DNA from: Carnegiea gigantea | Taxonomy: Eukaryota; Streptophyta; Magnoliopsida; Caryophyllales; Cactaceae | NCBI GenBank assembly: GCA_029747015.1 | Contig: JAKOGI010001573.1 | Span: 28,501 to 92,500, forward strand | Direction of reading: 5' to 3' | DNA: 64,000 nt | Shown: piece after piece, positions 47,261-61,492 of the stretch | Layout: each line of letters starts with the position of its first letter | Numbering within the stretch: position 1 is the stretch's first letter | Program-made: the position numbers and the translations under genes | Notes under the pieces: generated by a model | Seen by the model: the letters and a program-made list of their open reading frames with translations, nothing else | Databases searched by the model: none | Told to the model about the DNA's origin: nothing

Positions 47261-49133
47261 TCTTTCCCAACAATTCAACTACATCATTTGACAACAGCTA
47301 ATGGCCGACCAAAAACTATTCAAGGAGGCCAAACATATTTTTTGTAACCTACAGTTTCCATAAATTGTTTGGTTCAAAGAAATCGGTAAAAATAAAACCA
47401 AGACAGGAGAAGCAGCTTTACTGCTTTTCGTAGATGGGACTATTGTCATCTGAAGCAACAGGAACCACCTTTTATGATCCACGATGTTAGGCTAGAGAGT
47501 CCACTGGAATTCATGATGTCAAGCAAGTGAAACTATGTTAAACCTTCGCTGGAAAAGGCTACATGTAAGAGCCATATATTTTTACTTATAGGATACACCA
47601 CCATGACTTCTGTCTTCAAGGATGGTGACAAGTGATTCCAGATTATATAACAAGTCTTTCCAGATCGGAATATGTTACCATCAGGATGCCAGTCTCAACT
47701 TTTAAGTACTCTCATTTTATTAATATAAACCTCAACATGGCTTCCGCTAACTTGAGTACATCCACATGTACACAAACTTACTCCTGGCAACCAGATAACT
47801 ATGCTCATATGTTATGGTAAAATGCAAAGAAAGAATCTTACATATCAAGATATGATAGAAAAGAGTTCCAATGTAATTAATATTTGAATCTGCTATAATA
47901 TGCCTAATAGTGTAAATAAGAAATGCAATCAGTGTTTGTCATGAAAGCGTAGGGCCCGAGTTGGATCAATTTCGAGTTGGCTTCAAGACCCAAGTTGCCT
48001 TGCTTTGTGCATAGCTTAGGTCTAATTCAGGATGTTGACATCCAGTTTGACCATGAATCACCAACCTCATTGAACCCTAATGGGTAGGCAATTTAGATCT
48101 ACTCTTTCAGTCAAAGTCATGCCATTGTATTTGGCACCGAAAAGCTTTAGTGACATCATAAAATTTCCACTTCTCCATCGCCTATCTTCTCTTTCAGTCA
48201 AAGTCATGCTACTGATTTGGCCACAAAAAGCTGTAGCGACACTGCAACAACATACTACTTCACAGACTATTTTCATCGCCTATTCAAGGGCATTTAAGCC
48301 AGGACCGAACTGAACTCTCAGAGCTACATAGAACTTCATAGGAACATGTCTCGCCAAGTATATGGTACTGTCTAGACCTGAAGAGGATGATGAAAATAAC
48401 CACTGTATGGAGGATAATTAGGCCTTCAGTGAAGAGTCATGTGCAAGAATCCTGCTCCCTAGAAAAGACCCTTTTTTTGTGTAGCCTTTTTCTCTTTACC
48501 GGGAAGAGGGGCAGGCCGGGGGCGTACTCTTCATAGATCCAAGCTGTGATAATTTACCAGGAAAGGTAGCAGTTGTGGGAGTAAGAGAACTTCAGTCATG
48601 TTAGTTTGATGCTGAATCTGCTGCAGACACCCAATATCTAAGCTGTAAGTAGTAGGATACATTATTGATGCCTTCTTGCATCATTATTCCAAAAATCTGG
48701 CATGGGACTATAACAGATAAATGAGACAAATGTTATGGCCGTTCTCCTCCTACGAGACAAATGAGACAACCTCTAAGCATGTAGATGATTTATGGGTTGC
48801 ATGTGAATGGATAGAGTGCAACAGTTGAGCCAAATCTGACTGTCAATGCACACCCCCCCGGGCCCCCCCAAGGCAGGGTGACTGCAAAAAAGGAGGAAGG
48901 GGAAGCAATTGAGGATGATAAAGTACACAAGCACAAGCTGTTTTAATCTACAGAAAAGAAAACTAATAAAACTCACGTAAGTTGGCATATCTAATTAATT
49001 AAGACTGTTACTTCTACCTATTTCTCTTCAAGTTTTTAATTTCTTTTGTTTTTTTTAGGGGGGGGGGGTTGCTAGTTGTAACTACTAGAATAATGTGCAT
49101 TGCTAAAACGTGTACAAATTACCAGAAAGTCAA
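47261..49133. other. Region downstream of NDUFB2 (3' side)
   Basis: This would contain the NDUFB2 3' untranslated region just left of 49134 and then intergenic DNA. It holds an 88-bp imperfect duplication (48097-48245) and poly(C)/poly(G) tracts at 48851-48870 and 49050-49069. No other gene is seen. Confidence 0.4.
48097..48245. repeat. 88-bp imperfect tandem duplication
   Basis: CTCTTTCAGTCAAAGTCATG occurs at about 48103 and 48191, each followed by similar TTTGGC.CC.AAAAGCT and GTGACA/GCGACA stretches. Confidence 0.7.
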
Positions 49134-52100
49134 CTAATGTCCATGTCCATGATCATCTTCATGCCCTTCCCACGGATGTCTCCAACCCTGAAACAGGTGG
49201 ACAGCTCCATCAGTCTACTAATAACCAATAAAGAGAAAATATTTTCTCAAGGGGAGACTAGGATGTCACAATTGAAAGAACGTTGAAAGTTGAAACAGAG
49301 CTAACCAGTACAACTGGACCATCTTGTTTAGCCCTGTAAAGAACCCAGAACCTGGAAATATTGAAGAATTTCTCAGATATTTGCAACCTTATAATCAGGA
49401 ATGATTTGATCAAGGTACTACAATATGACCAGAATCAGGCACTTCAAGAGCATTAGAAACCAATTCAATCACTGACCCTATGCATCCCTGGTCCCGCTGG
49501 GTTTATGGAACTTGGATAGAAATAGACAGAACAACCCCCCCCCCCAAAAAAGAAAAAAGGAAATAGAAACAAAGAGAGATGCAGAACATGTATGCTTACA
49601 TCCACAGACAAAGAGAGAGACACAGAATAAATTTTGGAGAGAGACCTAATGTGCAATTTCAACTCTAGTTCTATCTGTTGTTTTGGGATGCATTTCTGTT
49701 GATCCTATTATCGTAGCACTATATTAATAGACATCCATTGACCGACAAAGACTTGGGGGGGGGGGCTAGAACACCAACACCAACAACACAAATTGCCCTC
49801 TTCCCCATCAGCCTCTCAACCACATCAACAAACCAAAAATGCAATGAACAAATGACTTCCAACAAGTTCCATCTTAATAACTAGTTGACATCACAAATTC
49901 CACATTTTTCTCCTCATCCAGCGAAAAACTAAACATTAAGGCACTTCAACTGGAGCAGACAACTACCATCAGCGCACCTCTAGATGCCTTCATAGTCTGG
50001 TAAGACACATTTCGCTTCTGGAGAGGCCACTGCATATATTGCTAAGAAGAGCTAACCTTCACAATCGGGTTTTTGAAAAAAGATAAATCTAGACTCCATG
50101 TGGCCCAAGTGTCCGACTTGTCAAGCCTCAAAATTTAGGACACAGGGCTGGAAATCCGTCATATTATATACATAAAATAAAAATTAAAACAAATTCATAA
50201 AAAACAGCCCAACAAATTCATCAAAAAATTATACTTCTCGATACTGCTGAGGCGTGAGAATATTAAAGTCAAGCCATGGGGGCCCACAGCCCACAATCTG
50301 CACAAACATCAGCCCAAGAAGGAAATGAAAGAATAGTGTTCAGCACTATTGGGCCATGACTTGAGGCAACACGTAATTATCCAGTGACACAAATCATACA
50401 TAAGAAAACTCTCTGTACCACATCAACTAACGGGTCAACAACTATTCAGGAGAAGAGATCATACCGCACCCTCTAATGAGGAGAACTCACATTTAACCAA
50501 TCCTTGTGCACGGTAGGATCTGTTATTATTTTTCTTCCCCAAGCTTTTGGGTTCCAATTCATCTCAATGATCTATCCCCAATTCCCTGCATCCGTGATGG
50601 ATGATTTTAGAAGGGTCCGCTCCGACCATATCCCATCTCGGGTCAGGTCGACACGGGTATGGCAGGTGGGAGAGGCGAGTCCGGGTGATGTAGGCTTTCA
50701 CACAGCACCACTGTCACATGTGATAGGGGATGTTGTCCATATACAAATAGCATGACAAACGTATCTTATGGAAAGCTTAGATGCAAATCTTCCCTGCTAG
50801 CTGTGGCTGTGACTGTGAGATGGCTATGCATGAGAAGAATGCTGCTTTCTAAGGGCATTGATCAATGGCCTTATGTGATGGCAAAGAAAATAAAGGTGGC
50901 AGGATAACAACTAGCACCAATTTGCTGTACTTTTAAAGGAGTCATATATACCATGTGGTTCGAAAGTAAAGCAGAGCTTGGCTGGCAATGAAGAGTTGAG
51001 AATTCATTGGACATTAGATTTTGGGGGGGGGGGGGGGAGGATTTTTTTAAAAAAAAAAAAAATAAGGAAAGGGAGGCATTTTGGGCTAGCTAAGAATTAT
51101 AGTCCCCATCAATTTCAGTATATATGTCAACATGGGCTATGCCCTGGGCCCCTGGCTGCCCGTTGTAGTAAAACACACATGATTTGAAATTTGAATATTC
51201 CAGTTCAGGTAATATGTCATTTACAGCAAACCCTCCCCCCCAAAAAAAAGTTAAAAAAAAAAATCTTTGATGACTTCCTAAATTCTAAGAGTGGCTACAC
51301 AGTTAAACAAATTGAAATCAAGCAAAGGTTAAAAGTCCACAGGCATCCAATGTGAAGCAAATTCCCCCCCCCCCCAAAAAAAAAGAAAGCATACGATGTG
51401 AAGCAGAAAAAGAGAGCAAATGACCAGGCATCAAATGGTTTCAATGCACCATCATGGGATGAAGGGCACTGCAAGTTTAGATGAAATGGATTTCCTCCAT
51501 ATATCAACTGTGAGGTCATCAGTTTAATAGTGAAGCTACAAGATTTGACCCATTCAAGAGTAGTATACACCTGTTGCTATGCCATTTACTCTCAATACCA
51601 AAGTGTTCCAAGGCTATAGAAAGAGTTGTACTCAACTCACATTATTAATATCAGATTCAAGCTCAAATCAGCCACTAGTTCATCAGTCTTAGTGTGAGCA
51701 ACTAATCGAGTTAGCCCTAGTCAACAACAACAAGAAGCCTAATAAGTATCCAGCTTCATAACAAACCAGCACTTTTTTTGAAGGATCCCTGATTTCAACC
51801 CCATAGTCCAATTCAACCTCTACGCAACAAACTAATACTCACCCAGTCATCTTACAGTTCTAGTCACTCTATCTTCAAGTAAGCACTATCTCCATCACCA
51901 ACTAACTGCAGCTTCAAATTTCAGCTACAACATACACGAACTTAGAGACTATAGCTGCACCATTTTCTCCACCCCCCCCCCCAAAAAAAAAAAAAAAACA
52001 ATAACACATCAGCTGGACAGCTGCCCGACCTTACCCGTCCACAAAATTCAACATCGATGTTTCTACAGCGCCCCGAACATATTCAACTCCATGAGTCTAT

Positions 52101-52424
52101 CACATTGGAAATCCTCCGTAAAGCCATTAGCTCATGCCCAACAGGAAAAGAGCCCAAAATACGAACTTACCTATTCCTAATCGAAGTTTCAGGTTTTCAG
52201 AAATCAAGAATCAACTCTAAATCAGTGAAATAGATACAAGTTAGGATTTTGGATTTCAATTTAGATGGATTCAAAGAAGAAATTGCGGAGAGCCAGAAAG
52301 AGAGAGAGCAAAGATACCACATGAGGGCACACATGCCCTTGCCAGTGACGACATGCCATCGCTTTGGAGCCTGAAGTGTCAGCCCTTTGTAGCTCGTGCC
52401 ACGGCCTCCATGACCTCCTCCCAT
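49134..52424 (-). CDS. NDUFB2: NADH dehydrogenase (complex I) beta subcomplex subunit 2, AGGG type
   Basis: Three coding exons with GT-AG borders: 52424-52318 (107 nt), 49351-49306 (46 nt) and 49187-49134 (54 nt, stop TAG). They join to 68 residues. The start MGGGHGGRGTSYKGLTLQAP is followed by KRWHVVTGKGMCALMWFWVL, then YRAKQDGPVVLGWRHPWEGH and a His-rich end DDHGHGH. This is the plant AGGG/NDUFB2 subunit, a small accessory protein of the membrane arm of mitochondrial complex I, with one hydrophobic segment (about residues 31-40). Length and start match the family. The ORF could extend upstream to 52499, but MGGG is the usual start, and a GA-rich leader precedes it. Intron 1 is about 3 kb, intron 2 is 118 bp. 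All splice frames agree, so the gene looks functional. Confidence 0.93.
49352..52317 (-). other. NDUFB2 intron 1 with many poly(C)-poly(A) tracts
   Basis: This intron holds composite homopolymer tracts at 49536-49556, 49756-49766, 51023-51062, 51234-51248, 51364-51385 and 51972-51998. A segment around 50095-50760 (including GTGTCCGACTTGTCAAGCC and GGTCAGGTCGACACGGGTATGGCAGG) is unlike its surroundings and may be an old insertion. No other coding region is seen. Confidence 0.5.
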
Positions 52425-55365
52425 TCTGTCTCTCTCTCTCGAGTTATCGATCTCTCGTGTGGCAAATGGAGCAACACAAATGGGGTCAAACACTCGCACC
52501 CAACTTTTTAAGCGTATCGTAAACGACCCTCACAAGGCGCAAGAGCATTCCAAGTAGTTACCTATTTTCTTTGTTATATCAGTTTATAATTTAATTTTTT
52601 AATTTATAATTTTTTCTTTTTTTAATAAATGATTCACTAAATAAAATAATATTTATAGATTTACTCTATACCACAAAACCTTGTTTTTAGAATAAAAAAA
52701 GAAAAACTAATCAAAAAAATATTTAAAAAAATCAAAAAGCAGCCCACCTTTCACCCGTGAGCTAGCTCTCCCCAGTGAGTCTCCCCACGAGGCGCCTGAC
52801 ATGAGCCAGCTATTGGAGGACTTCTCCTTACCTCACTCCTTTCTCTCTCCTCTAATTTCTCTCACAAGGCTGACATTGGAGATGGCCTAATAATAATACT
52901 CGGGCCAGTTTCGGATCTTGTTACCCTATGAAAACTAGTTGCAGGTGAAAAGGCCCATAGGCACAAATTTCCACGGATTAGGAAAACTAATATAGAGTAT
53001 TTGATATGTATTCATAAATGAAAATTCATAAGTGAAATCAAAAATTATATGTTGTAAATAAAAATTTGCTTACGTATTTCACCCCCTTATTTAGTACATA
53101 GGAGTTAAAAATGAAAATAAAATACAAGATTAACAAAAGTATTTCGGATATAAATGTATGAATATCACAATTGAAGGACAATTTGATCTTTTTATTTGTC
53201 TCATAAGACCCATTTTTTTTTTACTCACATCAAACTGATAGTTTCTTTCAGTTTGTTTGGATTTTTTTAACTTTTTAATTTTTTTATTTGTTCCCGTATT
53301 TAGTATACTAATTAAATGAACTACTTATACCCCCAAAAATAACAATTGCTATGAATTCTCAAGTTTTCAAAATCTTCACACACTCACCCTCCCAAGCTAT
53401 TGGCTTATCATAGATTACGGACAATAAATCGAGTTAGGAATGACATATTGAAGATTGTTTGGCTACATAGAGTAAGTTCACTCCAACTGGCTATAGTACA
53501 AGTGGTTATATTTGTGTTTTTGTTTTACTTTTTTGGCGGTAGTATGTATAAAAAATTATTCTATCAAAAACAATGAAAAGAATTTAAATGATATTCATGA
53601 AATTCAAATAAATAGCACTGGCAGGTAAAGATTATACATTGCAAAACACAATTAACAAATTAATAGCTATAAAATAAGTAATAAATTAGAATTACTTATT
53701 GGTCATGAATATATATTTGTTCTGTATTACAATTTTTTAATTTTTCTATTTATTTCTGCCTTCTAACAAAAAATAAACTAAACATTCAATATTTTTTTCC
53801 AGTCCAAAAAAGAAAATTGTAAGTTACTCGCATTAAATTGTTGTTTTCTAAGAGAGTTATTAGATAAATTTGCTTTGCATTTTTTTCCACTTTATTACTA
53901 TATTTTTTGCCACATCTCGTCAGTCATCCCGATGGTTTGTTGTGGGACTACCATAGCTTCACTTAGAAAGCCTATTGTAGCTCATTAAGATTTGAAATTG
54001 TTTTATTCGTTAGAAATTGGTAAATTAACGGATGGGGAAAAAAGGGAACCAAAAATAGAAACAAAATAAAACACTATAAATACCCTCAATCCCAAACCTA
54101 ACCCACCAATAGCCAGCATCATCCCCTCCAACTAACTGCCATTTAAGTTAACATTATAGGCCGAGTAAGGCATAATTGAACTAACTGAAGGTTGGAAACC
54201 ATCCTCTAGGATTTTCCAATTGTTTTTGTGCATCATAGTTTGTGGATCAAAAACCTTGGTTGTACATCATTAGGTCTTGGTCAGTTGGTTCCCCCATTGA
54301 GGTGGGGAGGGGGGTGATTGCATTGGGGGTGCAATCGTGGGTGGACCGAATTAAGGAGCGAGAGGGAGAAGGGAAATTAAGGTGGTGGATGACAGAGGTT
54401 GGCAGCAGAGATAACGATAGGCCACGGGAGGGCAGAGAGAGTGTGAGAGCTCTCGGGTGACTGCTAGAGGGTGGAGGCTCAGTTGGTAGCCCATAGATCC
54501 TGATCTAGGGTCTTCGATTTGCAGTCGGCTCTCTGGTAGCGGTGTTACTAAAATGAAGGTAGGGTGGAGGGTGGAAAAGGAGAGAGGGTGGGATGTTTTT
54601 TTGTTTGAATTTTTTGTTATTGTTCCTGTCATCATCATCGTTATTAGTAGTGGTAGTGAGGGAGGAAAAATAAATATTTTTTTAATATGTAAATTTTTTT
54701 CTGATTTTATCCATTTTCTTAACTTATTATTTCACTGCTAAAAGGCTTTACTACTAAAATATCTTTTAATTGAATGAATTCATGTTTAGCATTTGCATGC
54801 TGCACCAGATTCATACGTCATCTAGTGGAATCTTAAGATCCCAACATAACAACATGGTGGAAAAAAATAAATAACATGGTAACAAAGTAGGGGGTGGAAA
54901 ACCAAATTTTAGTGGTAAATCTATCCAAAAACTCCATGCCTGTCTTGCTGACAGAACAGAAGCGGACATTGCCCAAAGGTATTGTAAATACAAAAAAATA
55001 GGATATTGGGTAAAGCGTGTAATGGCAAAGTATTGGTGGACCATTCAAATCCCAATATAAACATTTCACAAATTCTTTTTGTTTGTTGTATTCTAGTTTT
55101 ATTTACTTCTTTCTCTCTTTTTTTAAAATTTTTGGGGGTTGAACTTATTTCTTTTTTTTTTCCTACTCCAACAAAGCTAATATTAATATTTCTATTGATG
55201 TTGTGATTGAGATTTAGAATGTCACAAGGAGAGAGAAAGAAAAGGGGTTATAAACACCACATAATGTTTTAGTGAAAAATCGTTATCAATTTGGTGAATA
55301 ATAAATATTACTTTTAGGTGGATAAAACTTATTTTAATTTTTTAGATACTTCTAGTGTTTTTTTT
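52425..55365. other. NDUFB2 upstream flank and intergenic DNA
   Basis: The NDUFB2 promoter should lie just right of 52424, but no certain TATA box is seen. The remainder is AT-rich. The GC-richer stretch 54240-54600 gives overlapping ORFs on both strands without a recognised domain. Confidence 0.4.
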
Positions 55366-56100
55366 CCCTTTTAATGTAGAATATAATAGTGCTTGGTGTA
55401 TAATATAATAGTATTTAGTGTAAAAGAAAACAATATTTAGTGTACAACAGAATATATCTTTGTTTTTAAAAAAACTAATCAAATATCGATTGCTTTTTAG
55501 TTTTAGGAATGTGTATAGTAAAATATACTTTATAAAAAATAAAAAAATTACCCAAAAAAAGAAAATCAGTGGAGAATATAATAATATTTAGTATATAATA
55601 GAATAATATTTAATTTATGATGGAACAATATTAGATTCTTTTTAAAAAAAGAATACTAAGCAAATGTTGCCAAAAAAATGGGTTGGAAAGTCAATGTAGA
55701 ATATACTAATATTTAGTGTATAACATAACATCATTTAGTATGTGATGCAACAATCTTTACTATACGATAGATTATTTTTTTTTAAAGAATACTAAGCAAA
55801 TGTTGCCCAAAAAAAAAAGTTAGGAAGTTAGCGTAGAATATAATTTTCTTTAGTTCATACTAGAATAATGTTTAGTGTATGATGAAATAATATTTACTAT
55901 ACAATAGAATTTTCTTTACAAAAAGAAAACTAAGCAAAAGTCGAAAAGTATAAAAAAAAGTTAGGAGGGTGTACAGCAGAATATATTTTGTTGGAGAACA
56001 ATAGGTCATTTCTGAGTAATAGTTTTCTGTGGACAAAATTTGGTTGAAACATAATTCAACTAATAGAATATATTTTTAAAAAATTAAGCAAATGCCGGAA
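55366..56100. repeat. AT-rich degenerate tandem repeat (about 140-bp period)
   Basis: The words AATATTTAGTGTATAATAGAATA and AAAGAATACTAAGCAAATGTTGCC recur. Successive blocks start near 55540, 55650, 55788 and 55922, each with GTAGAATATA, ATTTAGTGTAT, GATGAAACAATA.TTACTATA and an A-rich AAGAA.ACTAAGCAAA end. Shorter 30-bp sub-repeats are visible inside. Confidence 0.75.
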
Positions 56101-56284
56101 AAAGGAAAAAGGATAGGAAAGAAAAACATTCAAAAAAATTAGCAATTTGTCTGTGTCGTGCATTGAACCAGATGTCCATAAGAAAATTCCAACTTCTAAC
56201 CAAAGAGTCGGAATTGTCCAGGATAAAGAAAACTCTGCAAATGTAGGGCCTGTTCTTTTCGTAGGTAAATTAGATGGATAAAAG

Positions 56285-56465
56285 AGTAAATTAGGTTGAG
56301 ACAGATTGAAATAGATTGAGGTGAGTTAAAATAGGTTGAAGTGGGTTGAAATATGTTGAAGTGGGTTGAATTTTTTTAATGTGATAAATTAAACTTGGTT
56401 AAAATAGTGGAAGCGGATTGAAGTATGTTGAAGTAAATTGAAATAGATTGAAATGTATTAAGGTT
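56285..56465. repeat. 10-11-bp minisatellite (GGTTGAAATA type)
   Basis: Units such as GATTGAAATA, GGTTGAAGTG and GGTTGAAATA repeat about fourteen times with a short AT-rich interruption near 56375-56400. Confidence 0.85.
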
Positions 56466-59400
56466 GATATTTTAAAATTAACCCATAAAAAAAATAAGCC
56501 TGTAATATTAACATTCATAGACTACCTTTCTTAAACAAACCACACTTTTAGTGGACCAGGCTATATTTTGTGGGCTAGATTGATTGGTGTGTACAGTAGT
56601 CCAATACCCTAGTTTTTACGATGCAAGAACTGTGGAGAAAATATCTAGCCGGTTTTCTGTTCTTCCCTCCCACACAGTGCTTGCAATAGGGTTCAATACT
56701 TGTCGGGCTAGATTTTCACTTGAATTATAGAAGTACTCAACAAGTTTTAAACAATTAAATCTATTCTGTTTGTAACGTAGGGATTAAAGTAGAGACAGAT
56801 AATAAATCAGGTCGAGTTGCATTCGCTCATGTCAAATTTAAACAGGTTGAGAATCCCTCTACTTGAACCGAACTCGTTTGTTAAACGGTTGTAAAAGTTT
56901 AATCTGTACCCATTTAATTTTCAAACAGTTGACCTGCTTAACTCGTTTAAAATAAATTAGTTGAGTTCAGTCACCTAACTACTCACTTAGGTATAATTTA
57001 ACCTTTTAAACTATTGTGTAATTACATATCATTAAAATTTAAGTTTACATATCACATTAAGCAATTATTCTCTAAAACCCCCCAATTGATCATAATTAAC
57101 ATTTTTAATTTGTTTTAATTTTTGTATTTTTATTGTCTAATAAAAAAGTAAACATATAAATGATAATTGAAAAAATGATGTGACTTGTTTAACCTATTTA
57201 ACTAAATAGGTTAAATAGGCACCTTTTCATATCAAGAATCTCGACTTGAATATAATCCATTAAATTAAACGGATTGAATATGTCAAACTCATTTAATTAA
57301 ACGTGTTAAAAATTTCTATGCAAACCCACTTATCTTCGTGTCCGTTTGAAATCAATAATCATGTCGCGTCAACTTTGTCTAATTCTAGATTAAACGCATA
57401 CATTGAACTCCCTCGTGAAGTAATGACATCCATTATCTTTTTTTGGCGATTTGGAGATGTAATAAATTTAACAATATTACATTGGAAATTATTTCCAAAT
57501 TTTTTGAGCTGGAAAGTTACCCCCCAAAAAAAGTTGCTAAATTTTCCCTTTTTTATGTGCAAATGAAACACAATTGCTAATAAGTTTCTTTAATTATTAT
57601 ATGTCAATGCTATTGGAATTGGAACTATTTTTAAAATAGTATAATTAATTTATCATGTCATCTACACTTATCAGAATATACACTTATCAGCAATATATCC
57701 TTTATTTGCAAAGGCCAAGACTCTAAGGTATTAGTATTGGTATGGTTGGTGAACAACTTACCCTGCGGGCAACGCCCTCCTCCAAACATACAACTGTTCG
57801 TTTTAGAGCACACTAAGATGCTGTTCTTTTTTGCCTAAGGATTAAGCCGCAAATTGCATGAAATTATAAGAAGTTGTGGGGAAGGGGAAAAAAAACAATG
57901 TAAGAACTAGCTAGTAGCTCTATAGAATTGTAATTAGACATAAGGAGTTGTAAGTAGTTAGAAGAAACAGGTGAAAATTACCTTAAGAAGTTAACAATTG
58001 ATTTAAAATACAAATTCTACCCCAATTGATTTTGGATTTTATTACTATAGTTGAGAAATCAAAGCCGTGGAATCAAGTGAAGCAAATCTAAGCCGTTGAA
58101 TGTGGTGACCTGAGACCGAAATAACAAGTTAAATACAAAACCAACTGATCTTTCAGCAACTTATTGACGTGTTTTTCGGCTCATGGCAACCCCATAATCT
58201 TTTTTCTTCGTTCAATCTCCAGGGTTCAATTCCCATATCTGCCTCCCATAGTTGCTTTTAATAGGAGACAAACATACGACGATGACTACCTGTGCTAGCA
58301 TGCCTCATTCCGTGCCCTCAATTAGCTAACTTAGCTTCACATTTGGAGCTTTGGTTATGGCTTCTCCTCCTCTGTTTCTTCTCCACCCTCTTGTTTGCTT
58401 TTAAGTTGCTTTTATAGTAAAAACAATAGGGTTTTAGAGGGATGGCCACAAAACAATTGATTTTGAGGGATTGCCACCATACGTGCATCATGGAAAATTG
58501 ATAATTTGCTACCTTTTTTCAGTTTCCTTTTTTTTTTTCTTGCCTCCGCTTAACCCTTGTGTTTCAAAATCTAGGTCTGGGTTGTATAGCGCTACAAACT
58601 TTCAACTAGAATGCAATGTATTGTGTGTGCCTCCCCCGCCTGCCCTTGGTAGTCTGTCTTTCTCTTTCCATAGTTGCCTCCTTTTTTTCAACTTTTTATC
58701 AACTTCATCATACTGGCATATGGTAGCCTGAAGTCAAAAGGACAAAAGAATGAATCACTATCAAAAGACACTGGGAATCATCAATTGTGAATTAGAGATA
58801 TCAACTCAACTTAATTGTTACAATTGCAAATGCATAATGCTCAAATATTTTTTTTTAGGTAAAGATATTATCATACATAATGCACACAAAATAGTCGGAG
58901 ACATTCTTGGGCTAGCATAATAAACAACCATCTCTAACTCCTTGTAGTACTAATGTTATGGGGGCACTATACAACAAACTAATAGTGTTGGTTCTGATGT
59001 GCTGTGAACACAATGATCCATTTCCCTTCCTTCTTGAATCCCTTTCACATCTTTGATGTTACAATTTTCCTGCTTAATTTCTCTCATGCCTACTAATTTC
59101 GTTGAATGTCAAGGTCAACAACACCATACCCATGACATCGCTCTTAGCTGGTGTCAAACACCTACAATTTTCTCCAAGCCTAGAGATAGGCATTCTTTTA
59201 GGATCCCTAGAACTTAACTCCAATGTTTACTATCGGGGAGATCAATCTCAAACATGGCTACTGGTTACTTCCCGACCTTATTCTTTTTTTTTGTGTGTGA
59301 GCATAACGATGTTCATTTGACTTTCGACCAGTTGACAGGGCCATTGCTAGTACTAATTGAAGATACAACGAGTTAACCCAGAGTTGGAGCCTAGAAGTAG

Positions 59401-61492
59401 TGCTTTGTGTGATGGGAGGGAGACTTGAATCAGTATTTGACTCATCAGGGAAAAAAACAATTACTTTAACCCATAATAGCAGGTCATCCCACAGACAACT
59501 GAACATCTCACATTTGTTATGGGAAATGGACGGTGATTATACATTTTAATATAATAGTTGAAAAAAAAAATCAACTATGAAAGAATCATCGGATTTAAAA
59601 CCCTCATATTTTGAAATTTATCTTTACCACCTTTGACATTTTATGTAGTTAATCTTTATATACTATAGTTCCAACTAGAAGATCATCCAAAAACATGGAT
59701 GTAAAATTTTAGCCAACTATTTATCCCACCACTGAATGTGATAGGGAGTTTGCACTTTGCACCTAGAAAGCTTTGTTGGCAAAAAATCCACTCTTTCATG
59801 CTACAACAATGTCTTCGAACAGGGAAGTAATGGCTAGGAGTTTTACAGGTCCATAGTATATGCCAACACCTCAGTTGTAAAAAATTTAAAATCAAATTAT
59901 TATACACAAACTCACAAAGGCCTCAAAGTTCCGAAAGAAAAGGTATCCATGAAGAGATTCCACAACATCACTTGCTCCATCTAGCAGAAAAACAAAAATG
60001 GAGCCAAATGAGAGAACATGGTTAGCCCAATCTCTATACCATAGGGATGCATCAACTTAAGCAACAATCTCTTTTTATTTTTATATTTTTCTTATACTTA
60101 GTGTTTCAAGCAAACATTTGACAACAACTGTTTAAAAAAAAAAAGGGACCTTGAGGCCAAACACAAAAAATTGAAACCATCTCTTCTAAAATCCACAGTG
60201 CATAATCTTAAACTCTAGATAGAAAGAACACGTAGGACGAGAAAGAGAAAGGCTAATATAGCTGCTTTCTTACATTTGGTTCACATAAATGAATTGGTAG
60301 AGGGGGAAGAGTGTATGTTGGGGAGGCTTCTTATAAACCTCCGATTTTCTCTTTTTCCCATAAAATTGGGTACAAGGATAGAAAGGCGAGGACACTTTTT
60401 TTTTTTTTAAAAAAAAGTTGAAATACCATTTTCTTCCATTATTTATTTATTTATATTAAGTAGCAAAATGAAGGAAAGGCGATGCCATATTTTTGTTCCT
60501 TCTTACACCAAAAAAATTAAAAACTATTTCATTTGTGTTACTGTCTCTTCCCTTCTTATAAACCCATCTTAGAAATAACACAAGCTATGAAGGGAAGCCA
60601 TGGGAAAGCCAACACTGCCACAAGTGCTTCATGCCTTTGGAAAAATTAGTAACAAGGGGAGAAAGCCTCATTGATTTTCTTCACATGCATTTTGCCATCA
60701 TTTGAAAAGTTGAAAGAGAAAGGCAAAGAATTTTAAATTTTCTTTGTTATTCTAGTACAATACTTGCGGTCATGGATCACTTTGTCAAACCCCAAAGGGC
60801 ACTAAGTTCAGATGCAGTTCTCTAGCTCATCTCAAACTCACAGAGAGTCATATGTCTCATACTCCTTGACTATTGCAGTGAAAACAGAGAAATTCTACTG
60901 CTCTATAAGCTAAAAATAAGGGTGTTTGCACTCTAGATTGGTGCTGGCACTGAAACAGGCAAGTTATAGAAAGCCAAATTGTTATCATTAAGGCTTATGA
61001 TTTGGGAGGAATCACCACAAATTCCATTTTAAGCGGTGTTGCTTTGCTTGAAGAGAAGAGAAACAAGGCCCTCGGCAGAAAGAAACTCATGTGACAGCTA
61101 TGAGGGTAAATTGAAGAAGATGATTATGGATAACCATGATTTGATTTTATTTTACATTTTCCAGCTAACCTTTAAGCAAGATGATGTTTTATAGATAATC
61201 TACAATAAACAGGACAAATGCATTCCTAATATGAAATAAAACACACTATTTTTGAGTTTATTGTTTCCCATATTCTACAGATAGTTGCCAAAAATAATAG
61301 AAATTATAATTACCAAAGAAAGGCTACTGCAATAGTCCTTTTTTTTGGGGGGGGGGAGAACAGCTAGCATTAATCCACAACTCAATGCAACTTAGTTCTC
61401 CCTGTAAGAATTAACCATTTTTCTGAATCCATGCAATCAATCATGCCAAAAGAACAACTCAACTTACAACTCGAGAAATACCAGAAGTTCAT
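56466..61492. other. AT-rich intergenic DNA, no gene recognised
   Basis: There are many short ORFs without domains. A segment at about 56800-57310 has recurrent TTTAA.C / GTTAAA words and may be an old MITE-like insertion. Simple tracts (C6A7 at 57521-57533, G10 at 61344-61353) are present. Confidence 0.35.

Noticed and set aside
54242..54638. Overlapping ORFs on both strands in GC-richer DNA
   Set aside because: Neither strand shows a domain or plausible splice context.
59102..59320. 72-residue ORF with leucine-rich look
   Set aside because: No repeat periodicity, no flanking exons, no family match.
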